Assembly (NCBI GenBank): GCA_964017185.1 | Contig: OZ024884.1 | Location: 16,948,548-17,012,547, forward strand | Source: Rugalucina vietnamica | Taxonomy: Eukaryota; Mollusca; Bivalvia; Lucinida; Lucinidae | DNA: 64,000 bases | Direction: 5' to 3' | Shown: one piece after another, positions 1-10,503 of the stretch | Layout of the letters: the number at the start of each line of letters is the position of its first letter | How positions within the stretch are numbered: the first letter of the stretch is position 1 | Translations under genes and position numbers: made by a program | Notes under the pieces: model-generated | Seen by the model: only the letters and a program-made list of their open reading frames with translations | What the model was told of the DNA's origin: nothing | Database searches by the model: none

Positions 1-39
1 CTTCTTAAGTTATTCCTGGTAGAAACTGAATATCAAAAT

Positions 40-251
40 TGAGCCGCGTCATGAGAAAACCCACAATGTTGTTTCCGAATAGATCAGGCACAAACCGAGC
101 TGGACAAGCACAGACGATGGATAGAGGCTGGAAATTTTGGGTTTAGAAAGTAGAGGAATTGTACTATCCTTGTAACGAAAATAAAGGCGCAGTAACTAGG
201 AAGCTGATCTGCTCAAATGCAAAATAATTGTTTTCTCATGACGGGGCTCAA
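40..251. mobile_element. Family A short inverted-repeat element (MITE-like), copy 1
   Basis: The element begins with TGAGCCGCGTCATGAGAAAA and ends with an inverted TTTTCTCATGACGGGGCTCA. Its interior matches the other family A copies: 'gacacaaaccggcctgtac', 'attgtactatccgtgtagcg', then a weak inner hairpin around GCTGATC. It has no coding capacity. This copy lost part of the inner hairpin. Elements of this size with terminal inverted repeats and no ORF are usually moved by a transposase encoded elsewhere; which one is unknown. Confidence 0.8.
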
Positions 252-418
252 ACATGAAAACTGCAATTGTCATGGCTCGCGAATTAATATTAAAGTTAAG
301 GCAATGTCTTTGAACGATTAATATGACTTAAAGCATTGGTTTCAAGTGCAATTGTTAGTGTGCCATGAATGGTTTTCGCTTTAACTTTTAGATGATGCAT
401 GTAAATTTGACACCTTCA

Positions 419-692
419 TCAGGAAAACATGTCCGTGAAATGTATACCCCATTAAACCCCACTTTTATATAGTAAAACTGGGGTATGTAGGGGTATATTT
501 ATTTTTCTTATTTTTGCTTCAAAACATAGATTGTGGGTACTCGTTAGAACCACCTCACGGAGGCGGTTCTAACGTGTACCCACAATCTTTGTTTTGAGCA
601 AAAATAAGAAAAATATCAAGATTTTTCTACTGAAAATTTTCATTTTTTACAACTTAAAAATATCTGTATATTGCATGGACATGTTTTCATAA
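419..692. mobile_element. Family B palindromic element, copy 1
   Basis: A long imperfect palindrome centred on about 550. The arms carry 'aaaacatagattgtgggta' and its complement, flanked by 'ttgagcaaaaataagaaaa'. The left end is the 'aacatgtccgtgaaatgtatacc' type and the right end is the 'ttgcatggacatgttttcataatg' type, so the two outer ends are not copies of each other. No ORF. Confidence 0.8.
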
Positions 693-2450
<1,758 letters not shown>

Positions 2451-2589
2451 GTGTGTGTGGGGGGGGGGGACATTCGGGCTGCACATGTATTACATGTATG
2501 TCGTTATGCATAATAAATGCACGACTGGTACAGACTAGATCAACTCAAGAGGGTTATCCCGGGGGCGGGGGGGGGGGGGTAAACTACCT

Positions 2590-3010
2590 ATATATGACAT
2601 AGTAGAGATGTGCCCCCTTTTTCAGCCTCGCCAGTATATGAACAGATGAATAGGCTTCAATTTTCAAGTAAAAGTATACGAATGGCCCCATTTTTTTCAA
2701 ACAACAGTATAAGAATAGCCCTAGATTTCCTGTGTGGTATATCAATGGCTCATCTTTTCTGGCATTCTGGCATCCCTGTATATGGTATTTGCAAAGATTT
2801 CCTGTCACGAGATAGACGCCCTCAGTATACGCTCTCAGAATCGAGCTCAGAATATCTGCGCAGATGATACAAAGCAGCAATTAGTATATGAATGGGTATA
2901 AAAAATCAAAGGACAGGATATGAATGTGTTTAAAAAATCAAAGGACAGTATATGAATGGGTAAATATATGGGTCTATTTTTTCAATGACCAGGTATATGA
3001 TTGGGGTAGG
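2590..3010. repeat. Degenerate short tandem repeat around 'agtatatgaatgggta'
   Basis: The phrase 'agtatatgaa(t/c)' followed by 'ggg' or 'ggc' recurs at least six times at irregular 40-60 base spacing, often with 'aaaaatcaaaggac' between copies. The units are diverged. A C20 tract follows at about 3060. No gene is supported. Confidence 0.6.
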
Positions 3011-3158
3011 TTTCAGAAATTTGGGCCACACACCCGTACCACAATTACCCCTTAGTTACCCCCCCCCCCCCCCCCCCCGAGAGGGTTATGTATCATTCTT
3101 CAAAGATCCCAAAATAGACAATTTCTTTATCAGTGGAAGCGTGATATTAATTTTCTTA

Positions 3159-3338
3159 GGGAGCGACCATTTGATTTATTATTGGTGGGTTAGGGGCGGG
3201 GCTGGAAGATGCTTTCGGGCCTGGATATTTTTTCACTCGCGACGCGTTCTTTTCTCTTTTTTTTATTTGTATATAATACAGTACCTTCAATAGAATCATA
3301 CTATTTCAAAACGGTTATTTTTAGTTTCGCCTATGTTG

Positions 3339-3377
<39 letters not shown>

Positions 3378-3620
3378 GTCTCAAGCTAGTCTAAAAATGA
3401 TTTTTTTTTCAGTAGAGTTGGCCGAGTCTTAGAAATCGAGCCACATATATAGACTGGCCACATAGGTTGAAAATAACATTTTTAGAAAATGGCTTTCGCA
3501 AGGCTAGAATTTACCCTGTCCTGGATATTTTTTTCGGGCAAAATTCGGTCCTAGATTTTTTTTCTCCAAAAAAAAATCTTCCAGCCTCCCTCCTCATTTA
3601 AGAACCAAGTGGTCGCTCCC
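3159..3620. mobile_element. Inverted-repeat element with GGGAGCGACCA ends
   Basis: The left end reads GGGAGCGACCATTTGATTTA and the right end is its inverted counterpart AAGTGGTCGCTCCC. An inner inverted pair, 'ggggctggaagatg' and 'atcttccagcctcc', extends the arms. The interior includes an A34 run (3341-3374) and no coding frame. It sits just upstream of the first coding exon of the MPPED-like gene. Confidence 0.75.
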
Positions 3621-3745
3621 TTATGCACGATGTATTTGGGCATGCAAGTTCATTACCAAGACTTTCAGTTGACTTTTGGGCTTTAAAAATCATCTTTTAA
3701 ATATTTCAGGCAAATTGCTATGGTGTTCTATTTAAATGCAGGTCC

Positions 3746-3898
3746 ATGGTAACAGTTTTCAGAAGGGGCTTTGACTGGATTCGGTCAACAATACTAGGTC
3801 GAACCATGGCCACAGAGTCAACCATTAAGGTGCACCCGGACACACAGAGACCAACCAGGGCCTGGGATAAGCTAAAAGTTAAACAGAAGTGTGAAAAG
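3746..3898 (+). CDS. MPPED1/2: MPPED-like gene, coding exon 1
   Basis: Encodes residues 1-51, a variable N-terminal segment rich in basic residues and ending KQKCEK. The donor is aaaag|gtaatt, phase 0. Two possible starts lie at 3746 and 3806. A short upstream frame begins at 3719 (ATGGTGTTC...) and overlaps the first start, so leaky scanning to 3806 is plausible. Confidence 0.8.
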
Positions 3899-6800
3899 GT
3901 AATTGTATGTTTGCCCTTTTTATTCAAGTAACCTTTTCAGACAGGTATGTTCATGCACCAGGATAACATATCAGTGTAATATATTCACCCTTATACCCCA
4001 CTTTTATATAGTAAACTGGGGTATGCAGAGGTATACCTATTTTTTCTTATTTTTGCTTCAAAACATATATTGTGGGTACCCGTTAGAACCGCCTCGGCGA
4101 GGCGGTTCTAACATATACCCACAATCTATATTTTGAGCAAAAATAAGAAATATATATATAAAATCCATGTTATGAGTATTTAGAGGTTAGAGCGAGAGAT
4201 AGCATGATAGGCTTTAATCCAAACTTTTCGCGATCTAATACATTACAACTGTGTTATCATCCAAGACAAAAATGAAACATGTTCGCGCCTAATCTCACAA
4301 CTTTAAACCGAAACATTTAAACGTACTTAAGGTTCTAGATGAAATCAAACGTACAAACGGTGTCACACGATATCGACAAGAACGAGTCGAATCACTAGCA
4401 AGCATCTGACCAGTTCTGAAGTGAACCAGACATTCCATGATACCCAGGTTTTTAGCCCCTCAAAAGGGCTTTTCCTAAAGTTTTCATTGACAAGAACATC
4501 AGGATTACATGTCCATGTAATGTACATGTCCATGTAATGTATATCCCCTTAAACACCACTTTTACATTAGAAAAACTGGGGTATGCAGGGGTATACCTAT
4601 TTTCCTTTTTTTTTTGCTCCAAAACATAAATTGTGGGTACTCGTTAGAACCGCCACGGTGAGGCGGTTTTACTGTGTACCCACATTCAATGTTTTGAGCA
4701 AAATCTGAAAACTTTTCTGATGAAATTTTCAATTTTTACAGCTGAAAAAAATCTCTAGATATATTGCATGCAGGGCAAGTTTTCGTAATGGCATGTTTCT
4801 GTAGATGATGCTCCTTTGGACCGCGCCCTGTCTTACAGTGGAACGAGGTACCGAAGTGTGCCAGCATGAATATTAGCCAGCCGATACATGCAATATAGTT
4901 TTTCTAATGAACAGGATAACATGCCCGTGACATGGATACCCCTAATACCCCACTTTTATAAAGTTAAACTTGGTATACACATGTACCTATGTTTCTTATT
5001 TTTTATCCAAACCATAGATTGTGGGTACCTTTAATTTGAGCAAATATAAGAACAATATCATTTTTTTAACAACTGAAAATTTTGAGTTTTTCCAGTAGTA
5101 GTAAGAAAAATAATTATGTATATTGCATGGGCGTGTTTTCGTAATGGACATGGGTTTTGATGCTATCCACAGGTTGTCCCCCTGTCCCCAGACACGCCCA
5201 TTTCTCCAGACCATATCAGATTTGTCTGTTTATCTGATACCCATGCGAAGATTGAGATACACCCGGAAAGAATTCCACCAGGGGACGTTATTCTTCATGC
5301 AGGGGACATAACCAATGTTGGATTTGCTAAAGAAGTGAAAGTTTTCAACGACCATTTCATAGGTAACTAAAAGTTAGTTTCTTTTGAATAACCAATAGGA
5401 TGACAGAAGATGCCTGGTGCTTTTGCCGTTGGTCAAGTGAAATACTGTAAAAACGTTTTAATGACTAGATAGGCAGTATTTTAAAAACCTTGGACCTAGT
5501 CTTAGTAGATCTAGGCACTCAGCCTATGAGTCTGATATTAAACCTTGTGGTACATGTAATACACACGCTGTGCATGTGGACTTTGTCTGCTTTAGGGCAG
5601 AGTATATTCCTACAAGAAGTAACATGGATGAGACATTTTGTTTCATTTGGACCCTTTTCTGTTTCACGTAGCCTTCGCGGCCGTGTAATGGTTAAGCAGC
5701 TAACCTTGTAAACCGTGTGTCTTTTTTTTTCGTCCCCGTCTTTTACAGTATTTCGACTGAGACTTTGCATCGATGTCCCGTCTCTATATGATCTTAGCTG
5801 TTGAGCTGGACATAAAACACAAAATCCATCAACAAATCATTTACCAACTATCCATAAAAAACCAACTGTGGTTTTACCGTTTTTCAGCCAAACTACCTCA
5901 TCCAGTTAAAATTGTGATAGCCGGGAACCACGATTTGACCTTCGACGATGACCTTGTGATCAATAGGAGGGACTATCTCAAAAATAACTTTAGAGTAACA
6001 GACACGAACTTCGAGTGTCTCTTGAGAGAGTATGGTGTGAGCAATATCAAAGAAATCCTAACAAACTGTGTTTATTTGGAGGATTCTTCTGTCGACGTTT
6101 GCGGAATAAAGATATTTGGATCGCCATGGTAATGAAGTTTGTTCAAAGTTGCATCCATGTAGATTATATGATTTTGTGTCAATGATTTACTGACCAATGT
6201 GTCCATGACCTTTAAAATCACTGACGTGCAACATTTTTTTGTGTGTTTTTTTCTTGTCATTGTTCAAAACAAACTGACATCCGAAACCCGCTCTGTATTG
6301 TTGGTATCCTCTCATGCTCTTGCAGGAACTTACATTTTAAACCATTTTAGCCACCTCGTGGGAAAACCAACAATGTGGTTTCCGAACAGGTCCGACACAA
6401 ACCGGCCTGTACAAGCACAGAAACGAGCTAGAAGATTGAAATTTCGGATTTAAGTAGAAGAGGAATTGTACTATCCGAGTAGCGAAAACAAAGGCGCTGA
6501 TCAGCTGATCTGCGCCTTTGTTTCCGCATATACAGATTGTTGGTTTTCCCATGAGGCGGCTCATTTAAGTCTCCATAAATGAAAAAGAATAACGTACATT
6601 GTAGTTTTTTGTAGTTTTACGAGGCCTGTCCTTACAATATATTCCCGAAGCACACAATTGTGTACATGTACTGGTTTGCGAGTGACCACTCTCTGCATGA
6701 TGTATTTAATCTTCACTTATCATTTGTTCTTCAGGCAGCCAGAATTTTGTGACTGGGGCTTCAACTTGCCCCGGGGTCAGCCATGTCTCGACAAATGGAA

Positions 6801-9587
6801 TTTAATACCAGAGGATACAGATATTTTGATAACACACGGGCCACCGATCGGTAAGTGGAAGATTGCCGTTTTCTGAAATTAATGGAAAGCTGTGACAGTA
6901 ACTGTCTAAATGGATATGGCGGATACTTTTGAAATGACCCCAAACTTGATACGCACTCTTAAAAGCGCTGGATGGTTGTTTTGACCTGTTTTTCATGTAA
7001 AGTATTGTGCATAAAATGCAAAGTATTATATGTTTTGGTTGGCAATATTAGAAAAAAAGACTTACCTGTCCTCTGTATCTATAGGCAGTTTACCACTGCT
7101 CAGTGATCGCCGTTTCACAAGTAACTGAACTTTAATGCCAAGATTTGGGAATAGATCCTGCGAGCTTGGGCCAAGATGCTACATGTATATGCTGATTACA
7201 GAGTACCAACTATCCTCCTAATGATTTAGTAAATTGCTGATATTTCAGTACTAAACAGTATAAACAAAAATGAGCCAGTGCATGAGAATTCCAACAATCT
7301 GCGTATGCGAAACCAAAGGCGCAGATCAGCTGTGCAGTAACTGCCCAGCTGATCAGCACCTTTGTTTTCGCTACACATACAGTACAACCCCTCTTCTTCT
7401 TAAATCCGAAATTTCAAGTTCCTATCATGCAGTTGTGATTGTGCAGGCCGATTTATGTCAGACCTGGACGGAAACCCTAATTGTTTTCTCACGATGCGGC
7501 TCAAATGTTACGTCATGTCATTTCAGGCCACGGGGATTATTGTTTTGATGGCCAAAGAGCGGGTTGTGTGGAGTTACTAACAACTATACAGCAGCGAGTC
7601 AAACCACAGTACCATATATTTGGGCATATTCACGAAGGTATCGCCGCTTTTTGGCAATAAAACCGTCTAATGGAATCGAAAATGCGACCAAAGAAAATTC
7701 AGTTTACAATGTCGTGTTGCGATCGGCCACCGCTTCCTGGCTACCACATTATGAAAACTTGCCCATGAAATATCCATAGATTTTTAAAGGTCTAAAAAAA
7801 CGAAAATTTTCAGGAGAAAAAGCTTGATATTTTTTCTTATTTTTGCTCAAAACATAGATTGTGGGTACATGTTAGAACCGCATCGGCGAGGCGGTTCTAA
7901 CGAGTACCCACAATCTATGTTTTGGAGCAAAAATGAACTGGCCAGTACTGTGAGAAAGTAATGGGTCCTGCTTAAATGCTCAACACTTCGAACCCCCAGT
8001 TCCCCGATCCTGAGCACTACGATTTACCACTTCGGCACCGCGCTTTTCGAGGGGTGTGAGCTGCATACGAGACGCGTCATGAGAAAACCAACAATGTGGT
8101 TTCCGAGCAGGTCAGACACGAACTGAGCTGTACATGCACAGAAAATGGCTAGTGACTGGAAGTTGTACTATCCGTGTAGCGAAAACAAAGGCACTGATGA
8201 TCAGCTGTTCATTTACTGAACAGCTGATCTGCGTCTTTGTTTTCACACATGCAGATTGTTTTCTTATGCAGCGGCATATATTTTTTCAACGTTCTGTAAA
8301 GAGAAGGGCAAATTGCATGTATTAATGTTATGTAGATAGATCTTCTGACCAGGCACTGAGGTAATAAAACATTTTCATGCTCAGCTCAGCTGAGACCAAA
8401 TTTTATCCTGCTCATAAATGTTTTAAAATGCCAACAATAATCAGTGTTGGCATTCTAACATTTATGAGCAGGATAGATTACATGCTTAGGTGATCTAAAC
8501 TTATTTGGACTGTTTCAGTATTCATGAGCAGTGTAAATGTCATGCTCAGTTGATTTGAGCATGAAAAAAGTTTACAAATTCGGGCCCTAGTTCGACACGT
8601 AGCGGGCTCTACAAGCACAGGCAGTGACTGACGCGTCAAACTTCGAGGTATGAAGTAGTGACTCGCCAAGTGTCGGGGTATGAAGTAGTGAGGCGTCAAA
8701 CTTCGAAGTATGAAGTAGTGACGCGTCAAAATTCAGAGTATGAAGTAGTGACGAGTCAAACTTCGAAGTATGAAGTAGTGACGCGTCAGACTTCGGAGTA
8801 TGAAGTAGTAACGCGTCAAACTTCGGGGTACGAAGTAAGGACGCGTCAAACTTCGGAGTATGAAGAAGTGACATGTCAAAATTCGGGGTACGAAGTAGTG
8901 ATGCGTCAAACTTCGGGGTATGAAGTAGTGTCGCGTCAAACTTCGGAGCTGAAGTAGTGACGCATCAAACTTCAGAGTATGAAGTAGTGACGCGTCAAAG
9001 TTTGGACTATGAAGAAGAGGGTTATATGCTAAGTCAAAAGATGCTCTTCGGCGCCTGTGTTATTGCTTATCCCATCGGGCACATGACGTCATAATGACGT
9101 CATATTAACGTCGATGCGACGTCATGACGTCGCATCGGCGTCGATCTGACGTCATTCTGACGGCATGTGCCTGATGGGATGTAATGTTGGGATATTATAA
9201 CGAAAACGCGCTCATGCAATATAGTTTACTGGCCATGACTGTTCTAACGAGTACCCACAATTTATGTTTTGGAAAAAAAAAATAAGAAAAAATAGGTATA
9301 CCCCTGTATACTCCATTTTTACTTAATAAAAGTGGGTCATAATGGGGTATATACATTATACGGATATGTTGTCGTGTTAAAGTCGACGTGTCTTCTTATT
9401 CACCTTTACAGGATACGGCATGTCAACAGACGGACACACGCAATATATCAACGCTTCAACGTGTAACCTACGTTACCAGCCAATCAACCCACCAATTGTC
9501 TTTGATTTCCCTGTGCCTGAAGGACACTCTAAGGAAGAACTGTTGAACATAAAACCAGCTCGAATTATAAGAAATAGTCAGCTGTAA
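3746..9587 (+). CDS. MPPED1/2: MPPED1/2-family metallophosphoesterase, six coding exons
   Basis: The exons are 3746-3898, 5173-5362, 5888-6128, 6735-6850, 7527-7637 and 9412-9587. All introns are GT-AG, the phases are 0,1,2,1,1, and the total is 987 bases (328 residues plus stop). The calcineurin-like fold motifs occur in order: SDTH (D73, H75), HAGDIT (D96), AGNHD (N128, H129), THGPPIG (H229) and FGHIHEGYG (H267, H269). MPPED proteins are cytosolic class III cyclic-nucleotide phosphodiesterase-type enzymes using two metal ions. Mammalian MPPED2 has glycine in place of the histidine corresponding to H267, so this protein keeps the canonical ligand. Human MPPED2 is 294 residues. The 34 residues extra here are mostly at the N-terminus. 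A second start at 3806 (acc-ATG-GCC) has the better context and would give 308 residues. A noncoding 5' exon is likely, because a good acceptor (tttcag) lies at about 3708. I cannot separate MPPED1 from MPPED2 orthology here. Confidence 0.92.
3983..4160. mobile_element. Family B palindromic element, copy 2
   Basis: Starts 'ttatacccc acttttatatag', with the central hairpin AACCGCCTCGGCGAGGCGGTT. The right half is cut short after 'aaaaataagaaatatatata'. It lies in intron 1 of the MPPED-like gene. Confidence 0.8.
4497..4790. mobile_element. Family B palindromic element, copy 3
   Basis: The left end 'acatgtccatgtaatg' is duplicated within the element. The centre is CCGCCACGGTGAGGCGG and the right end is 'ggcaagttttcgtaatg'. 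It lies in intron 1 of the MPPED-like gene. Confidence 0.75.
4910..5147. mobile_element. Family B element, copy 4, centre deleted
   Basis: Both outer ends are present ('gataacatgcccgtgacatgg' and 'ttgcatgggcgtgttttcgtaatg'). The central GC-rich hairpin is gone: 'gattgtgggtacc' joins almost directly to 'tttgagcaaatataag'. Confidence 0.7.
5173..5362 (+). CDS. MPPED1/2: MPPED-like gene, coding exon 2 (SDTH and GD motifs)
   Basis: Encodes residues 52-114 plus one base. It contains the first two metal-binding motifs, CLSDTH and LHAGDIT. The acceptor is tatccacag, the donor catag|gtaact, phase 1. A family B element ends 26 bases before the exon. Confidence 0.92.
5888..6128 (+). CDS. MPPED1/2: MPPED-like gene, coding exon 3 (GNHD motif)
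   Basis: Encodes residues 115-194. KIVIAGNHDLTFD carries the third metal motif and GIKIFGSPW closes the exon. The acceptor is tttttcag, the donor ccatg|gtaatg, phase 2. Confidence 0.93.
6349..6563. mobile_element. Family A element, copy 2
   Basis: AGCCACCTCGTGGGAAAACC at the left and GGTTTTCCCATGAGGCGGCT at the right. The inner pair 'caaaggcgctgatcagc' and 'gctgatctgcgcctttg' forms a tight hairpin. It lies in intron 3 of the MPPED-like gene. Confidence 0.85.
6735..6850 (+). CDS. MPPED1/2: MPPED-like gene, coding exon 4 (THGPP motif)
   Basis: Encodes residues 195-233. WGFNLPRGQPCLDKWNLIP is a hallmark of the MPPED family and is followed by ILITHGPPIG with metal ligand H229. The acceptor is gttcttcag, the donor gatcg|gtaagt, phase 1. 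Confidence 0.94.
7273..7504. mobile_element. Family A element, copy 3, reversed
   Basis: The interior order is reversed relative to copies 1 and 2: the GCTGATC hairpin comes first, then 'aatttcaag', then 'ggccgatttatgtcagacc'. The ends are TGAGCCAGTGCATGAGAA and TTCTCACGATGCGGCTCA. Confidence 0.8.
7527..7637 (+). CDS. MPPED1/2: MPPED-like gene, coding exon 5 (GHIH motif)
   Basis: Encodes residues 234-270, ending QYHIFGHIHE, with H267 and H269 as the last metal ligands. The acceptor is catttcag, the donor cgaag|gtatcg, phase 1. A reversed family A element lies 22 bases upstream. Confidence 0.93.
7749..7935. mobile_element. Family B element, copy 5, right part missing
   Basis: Left end 'atgaaaacttgcccatg', centre CCGCATCGGCGAGGCGG. 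It stops after 'ttttggagcaaaaatgaa'. Confidence 0.75.
8071..8277. mobile_element. Family A element, copy 4
   Basis: GACGCGTCATGAGAAAACC at the left. The inner hairpin is GATCAGCTGTTCATTTACTG followed by its complement. The degraded right end is 'gattgttttcttatgcagcgg'. Confidence 0.75.
8348..8590. mobile_element. Family C foldback element, copy 1
   Basis: The outer arms are 'aggcactgaggtaataaaac' and an inverted 'gtttacaaattcgggccct'. Inside, GCTCAGCTCAGCTGAG is mirrored by CTCAGTTGATTTGAGC. A central perfect hairpin, AATGCCAAC with GTTGGCATT, is framed by 'ctcataaatg' and 'catttatgagcag'. Confidence 0.75.
8620..9010. repeat. 30-bp minisatellite, about 13 copies
   Basis: The unit is roughly 'gacgcgtcaaacttcggagt' plus 'atgaagtagt'. 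Most units contain ACGCGT. The 30-base period is a multiple of three, so open frames arise on both strands (for example 8658-8957 +, with YEVVTRQTS-like repeats). I do not treat these as genes. It lies in the last intron of the MPPED-like gene. Confidence 0.95.
9071..9179. mobile_element. 109-bp palindromic element packed with TGACGTC motifs
   Basis: The inverted ends are CCCATCGGGCACATGACGTC and GACGGCATGTGCCTGATGGGA. Between them are further GACGTCA/TGACGTC words, including a central GACGTCATGACGTC. TGACGTCA is the consensus cAMP-response element. Whether this is a tiny transposon or a local palindrome cannot be told from one copy. Confidence 0.65.
9236..9372. mobile_element. Family B half element, copy 6
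   Basis: Only the right half of the 'tatacccc' end type is present: 'gttctaacgagtacccacaa', 'ggtatacccctgtatac', 'aaaagtgggtcataatgggg'. It ends 39 bases before the terminal exon of the MPPED-like gene. Confidence 0.7.
9412..9587 (+). CDS. MPPED1/2: MPPED-like gene, terminal coding exon 6
   Basis: Encodes residues 271-328 and the TAA stop. GYGMSTDG, TQYINASTC and NPPIVFDFP match the family's C-terminal signature. The tail after VPEG is about 25 residues longer than in vertebrate members. The acceptor is cctttacag. The preceding intron (7638-9411) is filled with family A, B and C elements and a minisatellite. Confidence 0.92.
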
Positions 9588-9644
9588 TACGTAAATAACA
9601 TGTTACGAATGAATGTTTACTACCTTAACAAACTATTTGACGCC

Positions 9645-9812
9645 ATGACAACAGATAGACACACGCAATATATCAACGCTTCAACGTGTAACCTACGCTA
9701 CCAAGCAATCAACCCACCAGTTGTATTTGACTTCCCTATGCCTGAAGGATACTCTAAAGAGGAACTGTTGAACATAAAACCGACTAGAATTACAAGAAAT
9801 AGTCAACTTTGA
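9645..9812 (+). pseudogene. Duplicated copy of the MPPED-like terminal coding exon
   Basis: From ATGACAACAGAT to the TGA stop the segment aligns to 9420-9587 without indels and encodes TQYINASTCNLRYQ, NPPVVFDFPMPEG and KEELLNIKP. I count 19 codon differences before the stop, about 11 of them synonymous, which is more than expected for neutral decay. The acceptor of the original exon (tttacag) is not conserved here. A cryptic acaacag at 9652-9658 would join in frame to exon 5 but drop GYGMSTDG. It may be a pseudo-exon carried in the 3' UTR, an alternative last exon, or the remnant of a tandem gene copy. Confidence 0.75.
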
Positions 9813-9923
9813 TATGGAAATGTGAATTAAATTACATCACGAAAAACTTCATGTTTTACGGCTTTAACAACTTACAGTTTTTATGCGAAGAACGTTATAT
9901 TCTTGAACTTTATTTTCCCCCAA

Positions 9924-9929
9924 AATAAA
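9924..9929 (+). promoter_or_regulatory. Candidate polyadenylation signal of the MPPED-like gene
   Basis: AATAAA, 337 bases after the TAA stop and 112 bases after the stop of the duplicated exon. If used, the duplicated exon is part of the 3' UTR. Other AATAAA words occur by chance in such AT-rich DNA. Confidence 0.4.
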
Positions 9930-10257
9930 CTGTGAAAACACGTAAGTGTATCGAGAGACAGACTTCAAATACTGTTTTTACGAAATGAAGAACAAAGTGA
10001 TATGAGTAATATTAAAATTACATGTAAACCCTGGACAATCTATCTATTTAATCGCTACAAAGATGTAGTGGTAACGTATTTAACGCTCTGAACTTGATGG
10101 TTTAAGTCTTTAAATTCCCCACATAATATGCGAACGTGTAGTAATGCGTTCGCGTTGTTTGCGTTTCAATTCGTAACTATAAAACGGAAAAGAAAAGATG
10201 AAGAATGGTTTTGGCACACTTTCACATTTGGTTGAACACCTTGCTGGAACCTGATTT

Positions 10258-10500
10258 ATGAGCCTTCGCATGAGAAAACCAACAACTTGGGTTTTGGGCC
10301 AGGTCTGGTATAAGCCAGCCTGCCTGTACAGTCACAGGAGCAGGTTGGAAGCTTGAAATGTTGGATGGAAGTAGAAGAGGAGTTGCACTATCCTTGTAGC
10401 GAAAACAAAGGCGTGATCAGCTTCACAGTTACTTCGAAGCTGATCTGCGACTTTGTTTTCGCATAATGCAGTTTGTTGGGTTTCCCATGTGGCGGCTCAT
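10258..10500. mobile_element. Family A element, copy 5
   Basis: ATGAGCCTTCGCATGAGAAA at the left and GGGTTTCCCATGTGGCGGCTCAT at the right. The inner hairpin is GATCAGCTTC with GAAGCTGATC. The 39-bp minisatellite starts within five bases of its right end. Confidence 0.85.
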
Positions 10501-10503
10501 ACA

